A DNA stretch of 64,000 bases from Populus alba (taxonomy: Eukaryota; Streptophyta; Magnoliopsida; Malpighiales; Salicaceae). The notes below the pieces were generated by a model, which ran no database searches, was not told where the DNA came from, and was given only the letters and a program-made list of their open reading frames with translations. Below are positions 22,565-34,800 of this stretch, piece by piece; the first letter of the stretch is position 1; each line of letters begins with the position of its first letter. Where the stretch lies: the NCBI RefSeq assembly GCF_005239225.2, contig NC_133300.1:19457584-19521583 (forward strand), given 5' to 3'. The position numbers and the translations under genes are program-made.

Positions 22565-23367
22565 CTCCTACGGGTGTGTTTGGTATTGTGGTTGCTGTTG
22601 TAATTGTGGTTTTAAAAAAATTGTTTTATAAAAAGTACTTTTAGTTGAGGTTGGTTTGAAAAAATATATGTTTGGTTAAAACTGTGATTGAAATTGAGGT
22701 TAGACAAAAAGTAGTTTAATGTGTTTGGTTAAAAAAATGCTTTTCAAATTGAGATTATAAAATAATTAAAAAATACTTTTAATTTAAATATTGTAGATTT
22801 AACTACTATTATTACATCATGAAATAAATAACTATATTTTTTATGATTTCTTAAACACACAACAATAAAAAACTGAATTTTTTATTACTTCATCAAGTGA
22901 TCTCCTTCTAATTTTTTTAAATAAAACAGAATTAAAATAAAAATAAAAAAATGAATTTTTTTTAACTGGGTCTGACACGGCAAAAACATAATTGGAATTG
23001 CGATCAAATTCCACAAATGCTACGTTATCATGCTATATCCTTCTAATTTATGTAGTGTTATTAAATAATATTAAATACTAGTTTTTCAACTAAAACTCAA
23101 TTTTTTTTTTTTTAAAATTACAATTTCATTACGTACAAAATTTATTCGACAAAAACTACAGTTTTCATGATTTTTTAAGCATTCAATAAAATTAGGTAAA
23201 ATATTATCAGGAATAAAATTGAAAAAATATTTAAAAATATTTTATATAAAAAATTAAAAAATAATTCAAGAATATTTCAAAAAAAATTTATCTAATATTT
23301 CAATTCATGTTAGAATTGTTGTTTTCTTTTCTGACTCACACTCTCTTTTCTTATTTTAGTAATTTAG
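22565..23367. other. AT-rich intergenic DNA with a second truncated MITE end
   Basis: At 22570-22660 'gggtgtgtttggtattgtgg' and following bases look like the terminal inverted repeat of the common Populus 'GTGTTTGGTATTG' MITE type. No matching right end is found. The remainder is AT-rich and contains no supported gene. Confidence 0.35.
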
Positions 23368-23580
23368 AGGGTGTTTGACATTGTGGTGGAAAAGTACTTT
23401 TTAAAAAATTAAAATTTTTTTTTTTGCTTTAAATTAATATATTTTTGATGTTTTCAAATTATTTTGATGTTTTAATCTCAAAAATTATTTTTTAAAAATA
23501 AAAAAATATTATTAACATACTTTTTTAAATAAAAAATACTTTAAAAAATAACAACAACCACACTTCCAAACACGCTTTTA
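23368..23580. mobile_element. MITE with GTGTTTG terminal inverted repeats
   Basis: The left end 'gggtgtttgacattgtggtgg' pairs with the reverse complement of the right end 'aacaaccacacttccaaaca', giving imperfect ~20-bp inverted ends. The ~210-bp body is almost purely A/T with no coding capacity. Size and ends fit a hAT-like MITE. No confident target-site duplication was found. Related copies or pieces lie near 440, 22028, 36866 and 44113. Confidence 0.62.
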
Positions 23581-24143
23581 AACATTAGGAATTCCTTTAT
23601 CTACATAAAAAAAACTTGTTCGGTAAGAAAACATGAAATGAGAAAGCCTGGACACGTTAGCGACACATCCGTTATGAAAAACTCAAATCCATTAGTTTGC
23701 CTTTTAAAATCTGAGATTAAATTGAATTTAATTATTTTTTTAAAAAAATACTTGCTTTTTTAATTAGTTTAATAAATTTTCTCGTCTCTAACTTCCGGAC
23801 GTAAAAGTAGCTTGACATGCATAGATATGCTTCGAGGAATCTTAGAGGTCCCGCTGCGAGTAATCATTTACAGATACTCGCCAAAATCAATAAGAATATT
23901 TTATCAAAGGACACGTTTCAGTTAAATAAGTCGAGTATAGAGTGTTACCTACTCAAGCGACTAACTACAGCACACAAAGTAAGGACATATTTGTCATTCC
24001 GTAAATCTACCGGTACATCACTTTCCCTTTCCTTTAAAACGCCCTTCAAGCTTCCACTCCTTGCTTTCACGACGGTTCTTTATTAGCTATAATCTGAGCA
24101 AAAGTAAGCTTAGTGGCGAATAATTTCAAAGAGGTCTGAGTTC
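23581..24143. other. Upstream region of the HVA22-like gene
   Basis: The right half contains pyrimidine-rich DNA ('ctttccctttcctttaaaac') and is the presumed promoter and leader of the HVA22-like gene. A 89-codon frame at 23817 has no family match I recognise and is considered chance. Confidence 0.4.
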
Positions 24144-27100
24144 ATGATGGCTTTTGTGTTTCTTTTAAAAATTGCAGTGAAATGCCTCGGTGTTCTTGCA
24201 TGGTATGCACAATGTCTGCGTGTAACTTTACTTCGTGTTTTTCCTTTGCTTTGTGTTTTCATGTCTGTGATGATCAGTTGTTTCTGCTCCATGGTTGCAG
24301 GCCTGTTTTTGGTTTGGGTTATCCTCTGTAAGTCTCCTCTCTTTGTTTTACTTTGAGCGTGTTTGTTCATGTTAATGACTCGACAATTAATCTCTCATGG
24401 TGTTAATTTAGATTATGTTATTCGGAATGTCAAGTCGGTGTTTGTTTAGCCAAGAAGTGATGAATCTTACTCGTGCTTGTTTCTGAGTGTCTAACAGATG
24501 TGCTTCCATTCAAGCGATCGAGACTAATTCGAACTCCGACACCCAGAAGCTGATGTCATACTGGGTCTCCATTTCTGTGGTCTTGCTCCTTGAACATTCG
24601 TTTCAGCTTGAATGGTAATTAAATGAAATGAAATTTAAGAAAAACTAAAATGCGTCCCGTTTTCCTGCTGCATTTTTCACTCTGCACTTCTCACTGTGGA
24701 TTAGAGTAGTGAATTTCAATTGCGTTTTCCAGCTTCAGAAAAAGGAGAAATTCTAGTAGAAAATTATTATTTTTTGATTGAATTTAAATTATTACCCGTA
24801 TTATGAAAAAAATATTACCATATAATAAAAAACAATTTGAAGAGTTTCTTACTATACTAGATTAAATATTTTAATATGCATTTTTCTCTTAGTTGTTTTA
24901 TTGAATCTCTAGTTAGTTTTAACAAAAAATTTTTTTTAATATTTGTTATTGATATATATAATTCTCGATTTATCCTATTAATTATGCTCAATTCGCTATA
25001 TCAATATTTTTTATAAACTGAGTCATGAGTTTCCTAGTTTAACATATATTTAAATGAATTGAACTATTTCAAAATATCATTATATCAATATTTTTTTAAA
25101 AAAATTCAAATGACTACATCTTTTTCTTTCCATTTAAATTGAAGTTTATTAAAACAAATAAATTAGATGTATATTTTGTGATATTTTACTTAACTCCAAT
25201 TCCAATTTCCCAACATGTGAGCATTATATTATTATTTTTTTAATTTATTCACATCAAAATTATCAAAACATTATTTTTTTTATGAAAACTTTATTTTATG
25301 CTTCAAATAAGTTATTACTTACAAAAATACTATTTTGATAAAGAAATGTAAAAAAAAGAAAAAGAAACGCATTAACAAGATGAAGGAGTTTTAATTAAAG
25401 AAATACTTTTTTTATTCTTATTTTAAATTCTTCAATTTTTTTGTTTATTCTGATTTCTTTCAATTTTTATTAAATAAACACCATGGTTTGGAAATCTAAT
25501 TTTTAAAAATAATTAATAAGAAAAAGGAGAAACTCTACTAGAAAATTATTATGTTTTAATTGAATTTAAATTATTAACCCGTATTATAAAAAATTTATTA
25601 CCATATAATAAAAAACAATTTGAAGAGTTTCTCACTACACTAAATTAAATATTTTAATATACATTTTTCTCTTAGTTGTTTTATTGAATCTCTAGTTAGT
25701 TTTAACAATTTTTTTTAATATTTATTGATATATATAAATACAGTTGAGAATGATCAGTTAATGAAAGTTGATGTCTTCAAGATGATTTTGGACATCTGTT
25801 CAAATTGTTGGTATAGGGAAATATGCTGTGTGCTATTTGATGAGGACAAGAGGACTGTTGAATCTCTCAAGTCAATCTCTATTTTCGCATCTCTCTATAT
25901 GCAGGCTAGCCTTCTGGCCATACATTAAGCTAATGATCGTCGGCTGCTTGGTTCTGCCTTACTTCGATGGTTCTCTGTATGTCTATAAACACCTTATTAA
26001 TCCGTGTCTATCCATGAGCCCTGCAATTATCATCTGCCAGTTCAACAAGCAGGAGGAGTTGTTTTTCAAGAAAGATGATTTTGTTGTTGAGATGAAGAGG
26101 TATATGAAGGAAAATGGCCCTGATGCTTTGGAGGATCTCATTGCTTCCACGGTATATATTCTTCTTCGTGGCAACAAGTCCTATGGAAATCTTTTGACAT
26201 GCACCTGAAATCAATTGAATTAATCTAATTTTGACGTTCTTATCATGTGCATAAAGCATGCTTTCTCACCATTGCTTCCCTCCCAAACATCTGTCTCTTT
26301 CTTCCAGAAAAAGAGTGCAAAGCCTGATGTTGATGTGAAGGAGATCAGGGCGGTTGAAGCAGAGGATTTGGTAAGATCGCTAATTTCAGTTCCATATTGT
26401 TTATGGCTCATTATGTGACTTGTTCAAAGCCAGATCAGGAATGCAGAAACACCCACCAACCAATGGTAGCAGGAGCGGTCTTTATAAACTCATGTTTCCT
26501 TATTATTGATTGATTTTTTCCCTTTTTTGAAAAGAAGTCCTACTTATGAAGTAATTCAGTGTTCTTGTAGAATAGTGGTTTTTAAGTGTGACGCTGTACA
26601 GGGTTTTATTTCAGCTGATCAAGCTTTTGATTCATGCAGCCCAAGTTCGAACAACTTCTGGTTCGATATGAAGACAGCAATGATGCGGAGATAACAGAGA
26701 AGATAGAAGTTGCATCAACCAAGCAGGTAATTTTATTCAACGGTTGGAAATTTGGGCACCCTTAAAGGAAAAGTCTACCTGTTCTTTTGGAAATAATACT
26801 ATGAACTGTGAAATGTTACTGCCTGATGAGAAATTTGAATATCTTTTGATTCACGCTGCTGAAGCTGGAACAGCCTAAGCTTCCAATTCGATTCAAAGAC
26901 GGTAATGCTGTGGAAGTAACAGAGAAGCAAGAAGTTGCATCGACCATGCAGGTTATTTTATTCAGCAGATGAAATTTTCAGAACTTTTAAAGAAAATAGC
27001 TGCATGTGCTTCAACCCAAACAATCTAAAACTTCTCTTTAGAACTTGTGTTATTTGATAAGATTTTCAAAAATTCCCTTTATGAGTACCACAAATTCCCT

Positions 27101-27706
27101 TCCCCCTGTGATTTCTTTATTGGTTTCTTGTTAGTCAATGTTCTCTTAACCATTGGTCCTGTGCGAAAGGAAGACAGGCAGCAGGCTAGACAGGTAGAAT
27201 CTAACATCAGCCAGACAGAAAACAGAACATTTCCACCTCTGGAGAGCATAAACACTGCAACAACAACAGTAGGAGGCGGAGATCTTTGTGGGATTGTACC
27301 TCCCGAGAAAGTCCAAAAGGTATGGACTTGTGTTATATGTCAAGTAACAGCCCAAAGTGAGACAGCTCTAATTTCACATCTCCATGGGAATAGACACAAG
27401 GCCACTTGTGAACAGCTAAATGTCAAGAATCATACAGATGTTAAATCACATCTTCAAGGAAAAAGACGCAAGAAAGCTTGTGAACCTCTGAACTTCAAGA
27501 ACCAGGCATCAAACAGCAATGTTTCCCCTGCTTCAGTGGGAAGGAACCTGATGAAGAGCCGATGTATTGAGATGATAGGTTCTCATTGGTTTTGTACAAT
27601 CTGCAATGCAAGCAGTGTACATGGCAAGCAAAGTCACCTTAAAGGGAAAAGGCACAGGGCTTCGTTGCAAGCATTGGATGGTCTTGGAGCAAATAGGCAT
27701 GCTTGA
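24144..27706 (+). CDS. HVA22/TB2-DP1 family protein with U1-type zinc fingers
   Basis: Eight exons join in phase: 24144-24202, 24301-24327, 24498-24614, 25905-26151, 26308-26370, 26640-26726, 26874-26951 and about 27170-27706 (404 residues). Exons 2-4 encode the TB2/DP1/HVA22 domain: 'GYPLCASIQAIE', 'DTQKLMSYWVSISVVLLLEH' and 'WPYIKLMIVGCLVLPYFDG'. This is a hairpin membrane domain of the REEP/Yop1 type that shapes ER tubules. Exon 8 carries two C2H2 fingers of the U1/matrin type: CVIC...HLHGNRH (about 278-302) and CTIC...HLKGKRH (about 366-388). Between them is a decayed repeat ('SHLQGKRRKKACE') that has lost its Cys pair and one His. Exons 6 and 7 look like duplicates. The exon 8 acceptor (27170 or 27194, both in frame) is uncertain. 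HVA22 proteins with U1-like fingers occur in other plants; their function is poorly known. Confidence 0.87.
24738..24960. repeat. Direct repeat in HVA22-like intron 3, left copy
   Basis: This ~223-bp sequence, starting 'gaaaaaggagaaattctagt', is repeated at 25520-25735 with few differences. The pair brackets ~560 bp of AT-rich DNA inside a 1290-bp intron. It lacks the TG...CA ends of an LTR, so it is either a local duplication or a very small, decayed LTR-like (TRIM) element. Confidence 0.8.
25520..25735. repeat. Direct repeat in HVA22-like intron 3, right copy
   Basis: This is the partner of 24738-24960. Both copies end in 'tttaacaa.ttttttt' followed by 'gatatatata'. The intron acceptor lies ~170 bases further right. 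Confidence 0.8.
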
Positions 27707-29040
27707 GTCACTGAATATGTTCATACAACTATTGCAGAAGATGTTCTAATCTGGAGGCCAAGGTGGCGGTGATCATCCAAGGTACCTGTAGATTAAATGG
27801 CGTGTCTTGTTGCCGGACAAAAACAAATTAAATGGCTTCGGAAGGCAAAAACTTAAAAGGCGGATATTATGTAAGCAAGCCTTTGAAATGGCGGCCTTTT
27901 GTTTTTTTGTAATTAATGAACGAAGTCTCTTTGATCCAAAGGAAAAAAGTAGAGTTTATCCTGCTACAAAAACAAGAATTCAGGCACGATTACAAGAAAA
28001 ATAATGAGAGAAATAGCCACTGCTTACAAAGAACAAAAGATTTTGTTTCTTGTCAGGTCCTTTTGCATATTGCATATGAATAATGAATGAACCTTTGTGG
28101 ACTCCTCGTCGAATTCCTTTGACTCAGTGACTTTGAAAAAAAGGGGACGATAACTAAAATTTTATAAAAACTCGACTTTTAGGCTCATTATCATTGGAAG
28201 GATAAATATCAGAAATATTAAATATCTTATCAAATTTATTCCTTGATATTCCTATTATGTCGAAAGGTTTATAATTCTTTTGGCTGTAGCTTGCTCAGAA
28301 CAAAAATACCATCACCATATCTTATTTCTTGAACACTTGAAACATGCCAGATTATCAAATCTCTCCAGTCAAATACCAATTGAATAACGTGTAATTTGGT
28401 TTTGGATCAAGGAATTTGGATGCCAGAAAAAGCATAATGAACTCCTATGTAACTATCACAAGCAGATTTTCAGAGGAACATTCAACATGGGAAACGATTT
28501 CTTGGAGTATATTAATTTCACCTACCCGTAGGTTTGTGCCATTCTCGTATCCAATATCTGACTTTTTCTTGTGTGCCGTTTCAGTGATGAAGAAAACTTC
28601 AATAAAAGGTCTTTGGAAGAGCAATGCATTTTCGATCTGACAGATGCTGTGCACTAGAGATAATTCAGATTTCTGCTAATGTAGTGCAAGAACTGGCTTA
28701 TGATAGAATCCCTAAGAACTTATTTACAAAGGCAATCCATTTCTCATCTCCAGCACAGCTTTTATTATTCTTGTCTGAATTACTTTTACCTAGACTATAT
28801 TCAATTTGCAATTTTAAAGCATTATTGATTTTATTTCAATCTAAAAATCCATGGCTTTATTTCTCAAATTCAGCTTCAAACAACAGGAAAATAACTGCTG
28901 CGCAATTTAAAAAAAATTGGGAATTTTTATTGATAGATGTTGAGAAAGCTTTGAATTTTCTTATTCAAAAGAAAAACAGTAAGAAAAGTAATGAACTTTT
29001 CAAAATCCAGAAACTTTGAAAAATATAAATCAGGAAATTT
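27707..29040. other. Intergenic DNA after the HVA22-like gene
   Basis: The first ~300 bases are the probable 3' UTR. A 131-codon plus-strand frame at 28624-29019 and a 69-codon minus frame at 28445-28654 are open, but I recognise no family and no splice or promoter support, so I do not call them genes. Confidence 0.35.
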
Positions 29041-29136
29041 AAGATGGATCAGAATCCTGGCTTGGTTCTCAAAAGAGAAAAATCGCTCAGTTTATTCAGC
29101 TTCGATCATTTGGGGAAATAATCATCATCTCCATCT
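29041..29136. repeat. Direct repeat, left copy (~96 bp)
   Basis: It contains 'agaaaaatcgctcagttt', 'tcagcttcgatcat' and 'ggggaaataatcatca'. The same order recurs at 29234-29331. No reading frame is shared in a way that suggests coding. Confidence 0.8.
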
Positions 29137-29233
29137 GTTCAATCCTATTATTTATCATTAATTAATCCTACAAATCGCAATAATTTAACATAAAAAATAA
29201 AATTTTTAAAAAATATTTTAAAAAATCAAGTTG

Positions 29234-29331
29234 AAGATGGATCAGAAATCTGGCTTGGATCTCTCGAAAGAGAAAAATCGCTCAGTTTGTTCAGCTTCGA
29301 TCATCTGGGGAAATAATCATCACCTCCATCT
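29234..29331. repeat. Direct repeat, right copy (~98 bp)
   Basis: This is the partner of 29041-29136, 193 bp to the right, with about 90% identity by eye. The GC content is higher than in the flanks, and the function is unknown. Confidence 0.8.
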
Positions 29332-31762
29332 TCTCCTTCATTTAAAAAAAAAAAAGCCTTTCACAATAAAGATCTAATAAAGACACAAAAATATCTCCAA
29401 ATCTGCATCAAACAGAGAGTGTGGTGTAAAGATCTAATCAACTCCTAATTGGGATTTTGCAGAAACGGAAAATTAGATATAGCGTCAGCTCATACACAAC
29501 GTTTACTCTGTAAAAAACGCTGGTAATCAGTATATGACGCAAGGAAAAAAAATTAGATTTCTTGATAGTTTATGAAAGGTGAAGAAATTGAAAAACCAGC
29601 AAGCGCAAGAGAAGTTGAAGAAATTGAGGAAGCTGCAGAGTGGATCGGGGTACACGAGAGCACAATGATAATTGAGGTCAGGGAAGAGTGGTTTATAAAG
29701 GCAAAGGAAGGGAGGGTTTGCTGCTGTTGCTAAAACCCTAGATCAAGTGGGCTTTTTCCATATGTACTGACCGAGTAGAATTTGGGCCGTGTGGCCTCTT
29801 ATCACACCAAAGAAGAATGACCTAAGGAGAAGTTATTCGACCTGTTTAAGACTTGAATCTTGGATGTGTTGGATAAATAAAATCAAGTTGATTAATTTTT
29901 TTAAATAAAATAATATTATTTTAATTTTTTTAAAAAGATATTAAATTTAATTCTGATTAGTTTAGCTAGATTAAAAACTCACTAATCAAATTAATTGATT
30001 CATTTTTTTTTTAATAAAATAATATTATTCTATTTTTTTAAAAAAAATACTAAATTAAATTTAAATCAAGATAACTAGTTTACAAACTCACTTATCAAAT
30101 TAATTGAATTAATATTTTTTTAAAAAAAAAATCTTTGTGGTCGCATTAGATTTTATAGCCATGGAAACGAATGAATCTTTGGGGGAGGATCAAGAATTTG
30201 TTTATTAGAATTTTGTTTAATTTTAAAGTAAATTTTTTAATTTTTAAATCCAGATAGTTAAATGCATAAATAAGTATTACATAGATAAATATTGGATGAG
30301 TATTTTATTATTATTAACATAAAATCTAGAGATTATCCTGTAAAAACAATTTAATTTAAATTAATTTATTACCTAGCAAAAATATTCATTGTGATTAATA
30401 AAAATAATTGATTATCTCCAGTAATGTATCTCCATAAAAATGGCCAAAGATAGCTTACATCCTTTCACTGATATCATCATATTGTGAACTATTGCAATTC
30501 CAGTTTCCAGTTTCCAATCTTCATCTCTTTCAATTCATTTTTATTTTTATTTTTATTTTTTAACCTTCCATATTTCTCACAGCCCAGTCATTTTGATTTA
30601 GCTCTTTTAATGGCGACAATGCTTCATCCATAATCCATAATCAAAATTCGTATGTGCATGCTGCTAGCTAGTTCTCTCCTTTTTTTTTAAAAAAAAAATA
30701 ATAATAATTAATATACTTTTATTATCAAATAACAAAAGCAGAAAAAAAAAGGGGAAAACCAATATGCTTGCTAAACCCAAACTTTTTCATTTTATTTTAT
30801 TTTTCTCTCAGTTACCATTGCTTTTGCTTTGTAGAAAAATCCCCAACAAAAATTAAATAAATATCAAACCCCATTGTTTTCCAACATCATGTCTCAATAA
30901 ATCATCACATGTTAATTGCAATTGGCAAATGATAAGACTTGTGTCTGATGCATCGATTATTTCTTGTTTTTTTTTTTTAATCCAAGTATTTTTATATTTT
31001 TTAAAAAATAAAACTAGTCTCGTTCAGGATTCGTATGTATCCTGAATATTACTTGTGTTTTTACTCTTACATAAATATAATAATGCCGATCAATATTTCA
31101 TTGATATTCATTATTTCTTGTTCTAATTCTTTATATACTTCTTCTTTTATAATGATAAAAATTATTTTATTATGATTCTAAAAACATATTTATTTTTATA
31201 TATTAATTTCCATTTTCTTAACTAAATACATTTTCGTCTCTTTTACATGTTTCTTTTTATCCAAGGCACTAGTCAAATACAATTTAAAAAATTTAATTAA
31301 CCTACAAAATTCTAAAACCCCATTTTTAGAGATGATTGGATTGTCACTAAATCTTCAGTAGAATAATACCTGATCTTGTATTATGTTCCAACTCGATCCT
31401 CCATAATGATGCTTGGAGGATGTAGCTAAGAAAGACCTTAGCTACCTTTCCTTCCTTCCTTCCTTCTCTTTCTTTTTCTATGAATTCCCTGTTCCTATCT
31501 TAGGAACTCGAAAAGAAAAGAATATTGAGGATTGCTTTGATTAATCTCTTTTATAACCAAGAATCTCTCTATGCACCTCTTAAAATTCCTTTCTTTTCCT
31601 TCTCCTTTTCTTTACTAAGAATGTTCCTTTTCCCCTTCTATCACCTATCCTTTATCGACCGATTTCCTTAAAAAAAAAAAAAAGAGTAAGTCTCAAACCC
31701 AATCATTTGATTACAACCGAAGCAAACCCATTTTCATGCACCAATCAAACAACTGCCATTGC
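29332..31762. other. AT-rich intergenic DNA upstream of sucrose synthase
   Basis: No gene is supported. 29880-30130 contains two or three diverged repeats of 'aaataaaataatattattttaat' type. A (CTTC)n tract lies at 31446-31468. The last few hundred bases are pyrimidine-rich and form the presumed promoter of the sucrose synthase gene. Confidence 0.4.
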
Positions 31763-31772
31763 TCTATATATT
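31763..31772 (+). promoter_or_regulatory. Probable TATA box of sucrose synthase
   Basis: The sequence 'tctatatatt' lies ~100 bases before the chosen ATG (31869), with a CCAAT motif just upstream near 31741. This spacing gives a ~70-base leader. It argues against translation from the upstream in-frame ATG at 31707, which lies before the TATA motif. Confidence 0.6.
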
Positions 31773-31868
31773 GGTTGTCTTAAAGAAGAGTTGATCAAAA
31801 AGCCTTTCGTGATCATCTTCTTTCCTTCAAAACCTTGTGCTGCTACAAAAAATAAGTGTTGTTACATA

Positions 31869-34800
31869 ATGGCAACCTTGAAGAGGTCAGACTCCATAGC
31901 TGACAACATGCCAGAAGCCTTGAAACAAAGCAGGTATCACATGAAGAAATGTTTTGCCAAGTACATAGAGAAGGGAAGGAGAACAATGAAGCTTCAACAA
32001 TTACTTGATGAGATGGAGAATGTTATTGATGATCAGGTTGAAAGAACTAGGGTCTTGGAAGGTTTACTAGGGGACATTTGGTTTTCCATTCAGGTTTGTA
32101 TTCTCTGGTCCTTTCTTCTTGGTAAGAGACAACTTCATCCTTTAACATTCATGGGTTTCATTTTTTACCCTTGAAATTAAGAAATTCGTACAATGTTATT
32201 CTTATGTAGAGTTTGTTTATTGTTTAGAAACAAAAAAAAAAAAAACCGAGACAACGAAGACATGTTTCCATGTTCTTCTTAATTGTTTTGAAACGACAAA
32301 AATTTACTCTAAAACTATTTCAAAGACAAATTTATTTTATGTTTCTGTATCCATCCTCCTATATTGTCTAAACTAATGTGTAGCTTGTAGCTCATTGGTA
32401 CTCTTGTAAAATAAAAGTGAGGGCTCGAGTTTGAGTCTCATCTCTATACAAGCAGCTTCAGAAATTTTATTTTCTAAGAGAAATCACATGTAATTTGCAG
32501 GAAGCAGTTGTTAATCCACCATATGTAGCTTTTTCCATTAGACCAAGCCCCGGATTTTGGGAATATGTGAAGGTGAACTCTGCTAATCTTTCAGTAGAGG
32601 GCATCACTGTTACAGACTACTTGAAATTCAAAGAAATGATATATGATGAGAACTGGTATGCTATGCACTCTTCTGTCTAGTCAGTTTCACACCGGGTTTT
32701 CCTTGTAGATTTCTACTAAAAAACCTGCTGTCATTGCAGGGCGAAGGATGCTAATGCTTTGGAAGTCGATTTCGGTGCATTTGATTTCTCTGTGCCTCAC
32801 TTGACCTTAAGTTCTTCCATTGGAAATGGGCTTGATTTTGTTTCAAAGTTTGTAACTTCAAAGCTAAGCGGCCGCCTGGAGAATGCTCAGCCTCTGGTGG
32901 ATTACTTGCTATCTCTGAATCGTCAAGGAGAAGTACGAGAGAAACAATTTCATTTTCTATTCAGGATTGCAATGCATGAATATTTGATTTTCTAATGCCT
33001 CTGAATTTGCAGAAACTTATGATAAATGAGACCCTCGGCACCGTCGGAAAGCTGCAGATGGCATTGATAATTGCTGAAGTCTACCTCTCAGGACTTGCCA
33101 AGGACACCCCATTTCAGGATTTTGAGATAAGGTGAATATTTTTGCCATCAGACACTGAAATTTCACAATGTAGACCCTGGAAATTGATGTTCTTCGTTTC
33201 ACAGCTTCAAAGAATGGGGCTTCGAGAAGGGGTGGGGTGATACTGCAGAAAGAGTGAAGGAGACAATGAGATGTCTCTCAGAAGTACTCCAAGCACCGGA
33301 TCCAATGAACATGGAGAAATTTCTTAGCAGGCTACCAACAGTATTTAATGTTGTCATTTTCTCTCCTCATGGCTACTTCGGTCAAGCAGATGTCCTCGGT
33401 TTGCCAGATACAGGCGGACAGGTATGAATTTCAATTCCCTAATGCAGTAAAACAAGTTTACTGGTACTTGATATTCTTGATCACAAACCTGTGCAACTAC
33501 TCTAAACAGGTGGTCTACATTCTAGATCAAGTGAAAGCCTTGGAAGAGGAATTGCTTCTTAGGATTAAGCAACAAGGCCTAAATGTGAAACCTCAAATTG
33601 TTGTGGTAAGTTCACCAGCCCTCAAGGAGTTACTAATCCAATCAGGGTTGCAGGAGTCTGTCTAATCATGTTCTTGCCTAAACAGGCCACGCGACTCATT
33701 CCTGATGCTCGGGGAACAAAGTGCAACCTGGAATTCGAAGCAATTGATGGCACCAAGTATTCAAACATCCTCAGGGTGCCATTTAGGGTAGAGAATAGGG
33801 TCCTCCGCCAGTGGGTTTCACGTTTCGATGTCTATCCCTATATCGAGAAGTTTACCCAGGCATATTTTGAACCGTCAGATGATTCATTTTAAATCTTTCT
33901 TCATTCATGTTCTGGGGATTCCTGTTATTACTGAATGCACTTGTCTGTTTTTATATCAGGAAGTTACGACCAAGATCTTAGACCTCATGGAAGGAAACCC
34001 AGATCTCATCATCGGGAACTACTCTGATGGGAATTTAGCAGCAACTCTCATGGCTGGTAAACTTGGGGTAACTCAGGCAACTATTGCACATGCTTTGGAG
34101 AAGACAAAGTACGAAAATTCTGATGTCAAGTGGAAGGAATTACAATCTAAGTATCACTTCCCATGCCAGTTTATGGCTGATATAGTTGCAATGAATGCGA
34201 CAGATTTCGTCATAGCAAGTACATATCAAGAGATTGCAGGAAGGTTAGAAAATTGTCCACACTTCTCTGAATGATTCTATATTAAACCGTAGCTTGTCAA
34301 GTGATTCCAAATTTCTTCCGCTAATTATCAGAGCAAAACTATCCTATACAAATGTATTGAAACCCTATGTTATATTATTGCAGCAAAGATAGACCTGGAC
34401 AGTATGAGAGCCATGCTGCATTCACATTGCCAGGGCTGTGTAGAGTTGTTTCCGGTGTCAATGTCTTTGATCCAAAGTTTAACATTGCTGCACCCGGGGC
34501 TGACCAATCTGTGTATTTCCCTCACACAGAGAAACAGAGTCGATTCACGCAGTTTAATCCTGACATTGAAGAATTGTTGTATAGCAAAGTGGTCAATGAC
34601 GAACACATGTAAGTACTCAGAAATCATTTACTTTAGATTGTCATTGAGAGCAATTAAAACTACCCAGCATCTTATATGAGCTTATTTAAATAACAGCGGA
34701 TATCTAGAGGACAAGAAGAAGCCTATTATCTTCTCCATGGCAAGGCTCGATACGGTGAAGAACCTTACTGGACTAACCGAGTGGTACGGGAAGAACAAGA

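Noticed and set aside
27300..27355. Possible extra intron inside the HVA22-like last exon ('aaagGTATGG')
   Set aside because: Removing it would delete the first Cys pair of zinc finger 1; the frame is open throughout.
28624..29019. 131-codon plus-strand open frame
   Set aside because: No recognisable family, AT-rich codons, no splice or promoter support; likely chance.
31707..31868. 54-codon in-frame N-terminal extension of sucrose synthase
   Set aside because: It lies upstream of or across the TATA motif at 31763 and does not resemble SUS N-termini; the ATG at 31869 gives the family start.
32385..32458. Possible tRNA gene (box A and box B-like motifs)
   Set aside because: No acceptor or anticodon stems can be formed and it sits inside an intron; it reads as a SINE head.
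33860..33895. Extension of sucrose synthase exon 7 past the GC donor
   Set aside because: The available GT at 33877 leaves phase 2, which does not match exon 8 (phase 0); the family protein has no insertion here.
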